Under the pieces are notes generated by a model, which had not been told where the DNA came from, searched no databases, and saw nothing but the letters and a program-made list of their open reading frames with translations. A program made the position numbers and the translations under genes. 10,530 bases of DNA from Phycisphaerae bacterium. GTDB taxonomy: Bacteria; Planctomycetota; Phycisphaerae; Phycisphaerales; SM1A02. Numbering within the stretch: the first letter of the stretch is position 1; each line of letters opens with the position of its first letter. Below, piece by piece: positions 5,385-10,530 of the stretch. Location of the stretch: the NCBI GenBank assembly GCA_002862325.1, contig PKCT01000107.1:1-10530 (forward strand). The letters run 5' to 3'.

Positions 5385-6194
5385 GTGAACGCCATCGACG
5401 CCATCGAACGAAGCATGGGACCGGCCGCCCTGGTGGTGATGCGCCTCGGTGGCCTCTTCATCTATGCGCCGCTTCTCTCGATGGCCGCGATTCCGATGCG
5501 GGCGAAGGGGCTGCTCGTCCTGGTCGGCGGCGTCGGTGCCTGGGCGGTCCTCGATGCCCGTGGTGTTCCCTTTCCCAACGTCTCGATCGCCGACCCCTGG
5601 GCCCTGGTTCCTCTGGGGGCCGCGGAGATCGCGATCGGTGCGATGATCGGTTTCGTCGCCTCGCTTCCGATCTTCGCGATGCAGACCGGCGGCATGGTGA
5701 TGGGGCAGCAGATGGGGCTGGGGTTCGGTCGGTTCTACAACCCGGCGGTGGACACCGAAAGCGACGTGCTCGAACAGCTGCTCACCTTCCTGGCCATCGC
5801 TCTCTTTCTGTCAATGGGCGGACTCGACGCGATCCTCCTCGCGGTGCTTCGTAGCTTCGAATACGTCAATGCCGGCGTCTTCGTCGCCGAAGGCGGCGGG
5901 ATCGATCTGGTGGTGGGGACCCTCCTCGCCGCGACCGAACTGGGGCTGCGGGTCGCGCTTCCGTTGCTCGGCGTCGTGTTCCTGGAGACCGTCGCGATGG
6001 GCTTCGTCTCCAAGACGGTCCCGCAGCTGAACGTCCTGAGCTTTGGTTTCCCCGTGCGGATCATCATCGGACTGATCATGGTCCTTGCGGGACTCGAGGT
6101 CATCATGCTCGTCTCGGAGAACTTCATCCACGACGTCCTCGACAACCTGTACGACTGGGCCGGTCCCGGTCGGACGATCGGAGGGGGGGTCTGA
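5385..6194 (+). CDS. fliR: flagellar export gate protein FliR
   Basis: FliR is the single-copy subunit that closes the helical FliP-FliR gate complex in the inner membrane. This 269-residue form (Salmonella about 264) has an N-terminal membrane block RLGGLFIYAPLLSMAAIP (20-37), segments at about 41-57, 73-95 and 133-155, AALPLLG-type helices near 186-208, and the signature VSKTVPQLNVLSFGFPVRIIIGL (208-230) before the last helix. The QMGLGFGRFYNP stretch (109-120) is also typical. The open frame continues far upstream, but the upstream part overlaps fliP and fliQ in another frame. I chose GTG 5385 because of GGAG at 8 nt and because it gives the usual short N-terminus before the first helix. 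The TGA overlaps the flhB ATG by one base. Near its end a run of seven G encodes the terminal Gly residues and is also part of the flhB ribosome site. Confidence 0.97.
   Translation: MNAIDAIERSMGPAALVVMRLGGLFIYAPLLSMAAIPMRAKGLLVLVGGVGAWAVLDARGVPFPNVSIADPWALVPLGAAEIAIGAMIGFVASLPIFAMQTGGMVMGQQMGLGFGRFYNPAVDTESDVLEQLLTFLAIALFLSMGGLDAILLAVLRSFEYVNAGVFVAEGGGIDLVVGTLLAATELGLRVALPLLGVVFLETVAMGFVSKTVPQLNVLSFGFPVRIIIGLIMVLAGLEVIMLVSENFIHDVLDNLYDWAGPGRTIGGGV
6183..6189 (+). repeat. seven-G run at the fliR/flhB junction
   Basis: G7 is the longest homopolymer I noticed in the window. It lies in the last codons of fliR and immediately downstream of the GGAGG (6180-6184) used by flhB. Slippage would remove the fliR stop from frame and change the spacing to the flhB start. 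There is no evidence here that it varies. Confidence 0.8.
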
Positions 6195-7252
6195 TGGCGG
6201 AGGATCTGGGCGAAAAGACGGAAGATCCGACGCCGCGTCGACTGCAGAAGATGCGGGAGGACGGCAAGGTCGCCAAGAGCACCGATCTGGCGTCCGCCCT
6301 GGTCCTGGTCGCGGTGATCCTGCTGCTCTGGATCTTCACGGGTCCGACCCTGGACCGTCTGGGCGAACTCGTCGGCTTCACGCTTGAGACCGCCGGCGCC
6401 TCGGGCGACATCGGGACGGCTCCCCTGCTTCGATCCGTTTCGGAGATCACGCTTCTGGTCCTGGCACCGCTCCTCGTCGCAGCATGGCTCGCGGCGTACG
6501 TGTCGCACGTCATCCAGGTCGGATTCCTCATCAGCCCCAAGCCGATCGAGCCGAATCTCAACAAGCTGAATCCGATCCAGGGCATCAAGCGCATCATCGG
6601 CATCCAGACGCTGGTGAAGGGTGGGCTCGACATCGGCAAGACGGTGATCGCCCTGGGCGTCGCCGGGATCGTCTCCTGGAGGATGCACGACACCCTGGGC
6701 GTCCTTCCCGAAGCGGCGTTGGGGCCCGCGTTCGCGATGATCGGGGATCTCGTGGTCGAGCTCGCGATCGTGATCGTGATCGCGCTCCTGGTCCTCGCCA
6801 TCCTGGACTACCTGTTCCAGCGATGGAAGCACGTCAAGGACCATCGCATGACCAAGGACGAGGTTCGTCGGGACTTCAAGGACGCGGACGGCGATCCGAT
6901 CTTCAAGCAGCGCCGCCGTCAGATGGCCCAGCAGATCTCGATGCAGCGTATGGCGGCCGCGGTACCCACCGCCGACGTCATCGTCACCAACCCCGAGCAC
7001 ATCTCGGTCGCGATCCGATACGAGGAGGGGTCGATGCACGCACCCCAGGTCGTGGCGTTGGGCGTCGATCAGGTGGCGCTTCGGATCCGCCGCATCGCGG
7101 CAGAGCACGGCATCCCGATCGTCGAACGCAAGCCGCTGGCTCGGCTTCTCCATCGCACCGTCAAGACGGGCGACTTCATCCCTCCCGACAGCTACGCGGC
7201 GGTGGCCGAGGTCCTGGCCTACGTCTACCGCATGAACGGTCAGGCAGCCTGA
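6194..7252 (+). CDS. flhB: flagellar export switch protein FlhB
   Basis: FlhB sits at the base of the export gate and, after self-cleavage, switches export from rod/hook to filament substrates. This 352-residue protein is of standard length. It starts with GEKTEDPTPRRLQKMREDG (6-24, the conserved GEKTE/PTP-x-R-L motif), has four membrane segments (about 33-50, 84-104, 147-165, 180-206), the loop ISPKPIEPNLNKLNPIQGIKR (113-133), and the cytoplasmic FlhBC domain from about 210 (HRMTKDEVRRDFKDADGDP). The autocleavage motif is NPEH (266-269) where nearly all family members have NPTH. Asn and Pro, which take part directly in cleavage, are kept. Downstream marks are APQVVALGVD (283-292), HGIPIVERKPLARLLH and a C-terminus ending in AEVLAYVYRMNGQ. 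ATG 6194 overlaps the fliR stop; GGAGG is 9 nt upstream. flhA follows after 20 bp. Confidence 0.98.
   Translation: MAEDLGEKTEDPTPRRLQKMREDGKVAKSTDLASALVLVAVILLLWIFTGPTLDRLGELVGFTLETAGASGDIGTAPLLRSVSEITLLVLAPLLVAAWLAAYVSHVIQVGFLISPKPIEPNLNKLNPIQGIKRIIGIQTLVKGGLDIGKTVIALGVAGIVSWRMHDTLGVLPEAALGPAFAMIGDLVVELAIVIVIALLVLAILDYLFQRWKHVKDHRMTKDEVRRDFKDADGDPIFKQRRRQMAQQISMQRMAAAVPTADVIVTNPEHISVAIRYEEGSMHAPQVVALGVDQVALRIRRIAAEHGIPIVERKPLARLLHRTVKTGDFIPPDSYAAVAEVLAYVYRMNGQAA
6989..7000 (+). other. FlhB autocleavage site codons, variant NPEH
   Basis: Codons AAC CCC GAG CAC encode Asn266-Pro267-Glu268-His269. In characterised FlhB/YscU proteins, Asn cyclises and the bond to Pro breaks; the next residue is normally Thr. 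Here it is Glu. Confidence 0.95.
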
Positions 7253-7272
7253 GGCGCTGACGAGGAAACTCC

Positions 7273-9459
7273 ATGGCACACGGTGAACTCCCATCCATCT
7301 TCTACCGAGTCGCGGCCCATCGGCACCTGATCGTGCCCATCGGATTTCTTGCGCTCATCGGCGTTCTGGTGGTACCGCTTCCGCCCTTCGCGATGGACGT
7401 CCTGATCAGTGCGAACATCGCGTTGGCGGCGATCGTCCTGCTCACCACGATCTACATGACGCGACCGCTGGACTTCAGCGTCTTCCCGGCGCTGTTGCTG
7501 GCGACGACGCTCTTCCGCCTGGTGCTCAACGTCGCATCGACGAGGCTCATTCTCGCCGCGGGCGAGTTGAGCCCCGACCAGGCCTCCACCGCGGCGGGCC
7601 GGGTGATCGAGGCGTTCGCGAATTTCGTCGCCGGGAGCAACCCGGTCATCGGTGCAATCATCTTCCTCATCCTGATCATCGTCCAGTTCCTGGTGATCAC
7701 CAAGGGTGCGACCCGGATGTCCGAGGTCGCGGCCCGCTTCACGCTCGACGCGATGCCGGGCAAGCAGATGGCGATCGACGCCGACCTGTCGGCCGGACTC
7801 CTAAGCGAGGAGCAGGCGCGGACCCGCCGCGACGAGATCACCCGCGAAGCCGACTTCTATGGAGCGATGGACGGTGCGTCGAAGTTCGTTCGGGGCGACG
7901 CGATCGCCGGCATCATCATCACCGGCGTCAACATCGTCGGTGGGTTGATCATCGCGATGTTCATGCACGACTACACCGCGGCCCAGGCGCTGCAGGTCTT
8001 CGGCATGTTGTCGATCGGTGATGGTCTGGTCTCCCAGATTCCGGCGTTCATCGTGGCCATCGCGGCGGGTCTGATCGTGGCTCGCGCCGGCGGCGGATCG
8101 AACATCGGCATGGAGATACCGAGCCAGCTCGCATCGCAACCGATCGCCCTCTTCCTCATCGCCGGTTTCCTGGTGATGCTGTCGCTGACGCCGCTCCCTA
8201 CCCTGCCTCTTCTGGTCGCGGCCACCGCCTTGGCGGTCATCGGCTGGTCGATGCGCCGGGCGGGCCAGGCGGAGGTCCATCGCAAGGAGACCGAGGCCCG
8301 CGCCGAAGCGGAGGCGGAACGGGAGCAGCCGACGCCGATCTCCGACCTCCTGGGCGTAGACGTCCTCGAGCTCGAGCTCGGGTACGGGCTGGTCCGGCTC
8401 GCCGACGCGGCGAACGGCGGGAACCTGCTCGAGAAGATCGCGAAGGTGCGGCAGGAGCTCGCGATGGAGATCGGTCTCGCGATGCCGATGATCCGGATCC
8501 GGGACAACATGCAACTTCCGCCCGATCACTATCGGGTCAAGATCCGCGGCGCCGTCGTGGACGAGGGCGACATCTACGCGGATCGTCTGATGGCGATGGA
8601 TTCGGGTCTCGCCTCGGGTTCGCTGGACGGCGTCCACGGTCGCGAACCGGCGTTCGGCCTCGACGCGATCTGGATCGATCCGAACCTCCGGCACCGGGCC
8701 GAGACGCTCAACTACACGGTGGTCGACGCCGCATCGGTGATGACGACCCACCTCACCGAGATCGTGAGGCGTCACGCGGACGAGCTCCTTTCCCGCGAAG
8801 AGGTCTCGAAGCTGGTCGAGCAGCTCAAGGAGACGGCACCGCGGCTGGTCGAGGATCTCGTCCCTGCCCAGGTCAAGACCGGCGAGCTGCAGAAGGTCCT
8901 TCAGAGTCTCTTGCGGGAAGGCGTTCCGATCCGGGATCTCGAGACGATCGTCGAGACGGTCGGCGACTGGATCGGACACACCCGCGACACCGATGTCCTG
9001 GTGGAGTACGTTCGCAACGCGCTTCGCCGAACCATCTGCACGATGCACGCCGAGCTCGACGAGAACGGTCGGCCGCGACTGCATGTGGTCACCATGGATC
9101 CCTCGGTCGAGGACCAGATCAACGCGCACGTCGAGCGCGGTGCGGCAGGGACCACGGTCTCGGTGCCATCCTCGCTCGCGACCGCCGTGGCTCGAGCGGT
9201 CGCGGAGGCCGCGCGTCCGTTGAGCGATGCGGGACGGCCGATCCTGGTGGTGAGTTCACCGACAGTTCGTGCACCGATTCGACAGATCCTGCAGCCTCAC
9301 CTTGCAGGTGTATCGGTTCTCGGCTACAACGAACTGGTGGACGGTTTCGATGTGCAGTCGGTCGGACTCGTCCAGCTTTCCGCGGCTCCAGAAGAGACTT
9401 CGACCGCCCCCGCGGGGGCGACGTCGACGCCTTCGGGTGAACCGGTGGGGGCCGCCTGA
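7273..9459 (+). CDS. flhA: flagellar export platform protein FlhA
   Basis: FlhA is the nonameric export platform that couples proton flow to substrate export. The 728 residues divide into eight membrane segments (within about 18-325), a short Ala/Glu-rich charged linker (331-352) and a cytoplasmic docking domain to about 703. Signature stretches are LFRLVLNVASTRLIL (80-94), VITKGATRMSEVAARFTLDAMPGKQ (141-165), DFYGAMDGASKFVRGDAIAGI (194-214) and SIGDGLVSQIPAFIVAIAAG (247-266). Asp209 corresponds to Salmonella Asp208 (proton pathway), and the nearby Arg155, Asp159, Arg186, Asp200 and Lys204 match charged residues of the family. In the cytoplasmic domain, MPMIRIRDNMQLPPDHYRVKI, LNYTVVDAASVMTTHL and VPIRDLETIVETVGDW are standard. 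The last 25 residues (AAPEETSTAPAGATSTPSGEP) form a disordered tail. AGGA is 6 nt before ATG 7273. No defect seen. Confidence 0.99.
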   Translation: MAHGELPSIFYRVAAHRHLIVPIGFLALIGVLVVPLPPFAMDVLISANIALAAIVLLTTIYMTRPLDFSVFPALLLATTLFRLVLNVASTRLILAAGELSPDQASTAAGRVIEAFANFVAGSNPVIGAIIFLILIIVQFLVITKGATRMSEVAARFTLDAMPGKQMAIDADLSAGLLSEEQARTRRDEITREADFYGAMDGASKFVRGDAIAGIIITGVNIVGGLIIAMFMHDYTAAQALQVFGMLSIGDGLVSQIPAFIVAIAAGLIVARAGGGSNIGMEIPSQLASQPIALFLIAGFLVMLSLTPLPTLPLLVAATALAVIGWSMRRAGQAEVHRKETEARAEAEAEREQPTPISDLLGVDVLELELGYGLVRLADAANGGNLLEKIAKVRQELAMEIGLAMPMIRIRDNMQLPPDHYRVKIRGAVVDEGDIYADRLMAMDSGLASGSLDGVHGREPAFGLDAIWIDPNLRHRAETLNYTVVDAASVMTTHLTEIVRRHADELLSREEVSKLVEQLKETAPRLVEDLVPAQVKTGELQKVLQSLLREGVPIRDLETIVETVGDWIGHTRDTDVLVEYVRNALRRTICTMHAELDENGRPRLHVVTMDPSVEDQINAHVERGAAGTTVSVPSSLATAVARAVAEAARPLSDAGRPILVVSSPTVRAPIRQILQPHLAGVSVLGYNELVDGFDVQSVGLVQLSAAPEETSTAPAGATSTPSGEPVGAA

Positions 9460-9474
9460 TTCGACGGGTCAGAT

Positions 9475-9524
9475 CCCGCTCGGAGACGGCGACTGTGGGG
9501 TGAAAGACGCGTGGGCCGAGCGGG
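9475..9524 (+). promoter_or_regulatory. inverted repeat in the flhA-flhF gap
   Basis: CCCGCTCGG (9475-9483) and CCGAGCGGG (9516-9524) are perfect 9-bp complements with a 32-nt loop, 15 bp after the flhA stop. TCCCGCTCGG is also one arm of the fliN-fliO hairpin (3368-3377). No T-run follows. The remaining 9525-9628 holds no gene and ends in the flhF ribosome site. Confidence 0.45.
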
Positions 9525-9615
9525 TTGTCCCGGGTCATGCGAACGTCGTCGGGCCCGTGGATGTGAGGCCTCCGGCGACACGGTCGATGTGACCGGTTTC
9601 ATCGTGAGTCTCGCC

Positions 9616-9621
9616 AGGAGG
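9616..9621 (+). promoter_or_regulatory. strong Shine-Dalgarno deciding the flhF GTG start
   Basis: AGGAGG lies 7 nt before GTG 9629. An in-frame TGA at 9605-9607 excludes any earlier start, so this GTG is well supported. Confidence 0.85.
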
Positions 9622-9628
9622 GCGATCC

Positions 9629-10530
9629 GTGCGACTCAAGACCTTCAGAGCTTTCAGCCTTTCCGAAGCACTCGACGCCGTTCAAGAGGACCTTGGTCCG
9701 ACGGCATCCATTCTCCACACCCGCACCTTCAAGCAGGGCGGATTTCTCGGTCTTGGATCCCGGGACGTCGTCGAGGTGATCGCCTCCGAGGCTCGTGATG
9801 GTGGCGTGGAGCAAGGCTCCGTTCCCACCAGAGAGACGGAATCGGAGTCCGACCCGGAGCCGGTATCGGCACCCGGCGTCACGCCGACCCCGGAGGTCGG
9901 GCAGCGAGAGGCGGCCCGTCGGGCATACGCACGGGTCGAGGGCGATGCGGTGCCGGTCGCCGACCCTTCGTCGCCCCGCAGTGGAACCCTCGAAGTCGAC
10001 CGCGACCGGACGCGACGGCTCGCGCAGGCCATGGCCATTCGGCTCGAGAAGCAGCAAGCCGCCCGGCGGGCGGCGGGGGTGAGCAGCAGCGGGGATCTCC
10101 TGACCGGCGCGGAGCCGAACCCGTCGCCGGGGGTGGCTCCTGAAACCGAGGCCGGGGTCGAGCCCGACCTGGATCCCTCCTCGAGAGATGGGGTGGTCGA
10201 GACCGCCGTCGAGCCACGTCCCGCTCGGAAGACGGATCGGTTCATCATCGGTGCCGGTGGTGTGCTGATCCCCGATGTCGACGCCGGACTCGAGTCCGCC
10301 TCTGCATCGCCGGTCGCCAAGGATTCCGAAGCGACGACGGCGGAGATCTCCTCCTCCGAGGTCGCAGGCCTTCCGACCGACCGCACGGTGGATGATGTCG
10401 ACGAGCACGTCTCGATGGCCGACGCGTACGTCTCGTCGTCGGGCCCTGATTCGAACGATGATCGACGCCACGTGGAGGCGACGGATGCATTGGCGAACGA
10501 GGAGGATCCTCGCGTCGTCTGCCTCGACGA
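9629..10530 (+). CDS. flhF: flagellar positioning GTPase FlhF, 5' part, 3' end off window
   Basis: FlhF is an SRP-family GTPase that determines where, and with FlhG how many, flagella are built. The frame starts at GTG 9629 and stays open for 300 codons to the window edge. The N-terminal B domain is recognisable: MRLKTFRAFSLSEALDAVQEDLG (1-23), then PTASILHTRTFKQGGFLGLG (24-43) and RDVVEVIAS (45-53); FlhF proteins share this K-x-F-x-A, EAL-x-x-V/I, LG-x-x-A-x-IL pattern. From about 54 to 300 the protein is low-complexity, rich in Glu, Asp, Ser, Pro and Ala, with one likely helix TRRLAQAMAIRLEKQQAARRAA (128-149) and a short hydrophobic patch RFIIGAGGVLIP (204-215). No P-loop or other GTPase motif appears, so the NG domain must lie beyond the edge, making the whole protein unusually long for FlhF. 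The 169-bp gap before it, unlike the tight upstream genes, suggests separate control. A protein sharing only the B domain cannot be excluded. Confidence 0.88.
   Translation, partial: MRLKTFRAFSLSEALDAVQEDLGPTASILHTRTFKQGGFLGLGSRDVVEVIASEARDGGVEQGSVPTRETESESDPEPVSAPGVTPTPEVGQREAARRAYARVEGDAVPVADPSSPRSGTLEVDRDRTRRLAQAMAIRLEKQQAARRAAGVSSSGDLLTGAEPNPSPGVAPETEAGVEPDLDPSSRDGVVETAVEPRPARKTDRFIIGAGGVLIPDVDAGLESASASPVAKDSEATTAEISSSEVAGLPTDRTVDDVDEHVSMADAYVSSSGPDSNDDRRHVEATDALANEEDPRVVCLD

Noticed and set aside
6765..6786. Repeated GATCGT units in flhB
   Set aside because: It encodes the membrane run IVIVIA; repetition follows from codon choice for alternating Ile/Val.
5735..7294. 519-codon antisense open frame opposite fliR and flhB
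   Set aside because: The translation is His/Asp/Arg-rich without recognisable domains, and it lies exactly opposite two canonical export genes. Shadow of GC-biased codon use.
7801..9129. 442-codon antisense open frame opposite flhA
   Set aside because: Same composition signature, no domain, and full overlap with canonical FlhA coding sequence.
9460..9628. c-di-GMP or other riboswitch before flhF
   Set aside because: I could not match the conserved core of any riboswitch class I know; only a simple inverted repeat is visible.

Overview
This is a high-GC window from a Gram-negative, flagellated bacterium. Most of it (about 2081 to the right edge) is a rightward flagellar export cluster in the order fliL-like, fliN, fliO, fliP, fliQ, fliR, flhB, flhA, flhF. 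A BamD-like outer-membrane assembly gene implies an outer membrane. The high GC, the small FliN with an acidic/proline N-terminus, FliL next to FliN without FliM, and a very long FlhF linker make me think of Planctomycetota (Phycisphaerae-like). That placement is an impression, not shown by the sequence.

Layout. 1-957 (minus) is the 5' part of a BamD/TPR-like secreted protein that runs off the left edge. A 67-bp divergent gap (958-1024) separates it from a diacylglycerol/sphingosine-kinase-family gene (1025-1987, plus). The flagellar run then starts at 2081. The core fliO-fliP-fliQ-fliR-flhB-flhA block is tightly packed: fliO/fliP overlap by one base, fliR/flhB overlap by one base, and fliQ and fliR are 14 bp apart. 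Most genes have a clear Shine-Dalgarno sequence. fliN (207 bp upstream, 76 bp downstream) and flhF (169 bp upstream) stand apart, and those gaps are rich in inverted repeats.

How the genes work together. FliP, FliQ and FliR form the export gate, which FliO helps assemble. FlhB is the substrate-specificity switch at the base of the gate. FlhA is the nonameric, proton-coupled export platform. FliN is a C-ring/switch protein and docking site for export substrates. FliL is a stator-associated basal-body protein. FlhF is an SRP-type GTPase that sets flagellar position and number. The order and packing suggest one transcript with internal control points around fliN and before flhF.

Assessment. I do not see a new defence, mobile or biosynthetic system; the content is a recognisable flagellar locus. 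The points worth a second look are the hairpins on both sides of fliN, the NPEH (not NPTH) autocleavage motif in FlhB, the lipid-kinase homologue with three altered signature motifs, FliP without a visible signal peptide, the absence of fliM beside fliN, and FlhF with at least 240 residues of low-complexity linker before any GTPase motif. Two genes are cut by the window edges (BamD-like at the left, flhF at the right).
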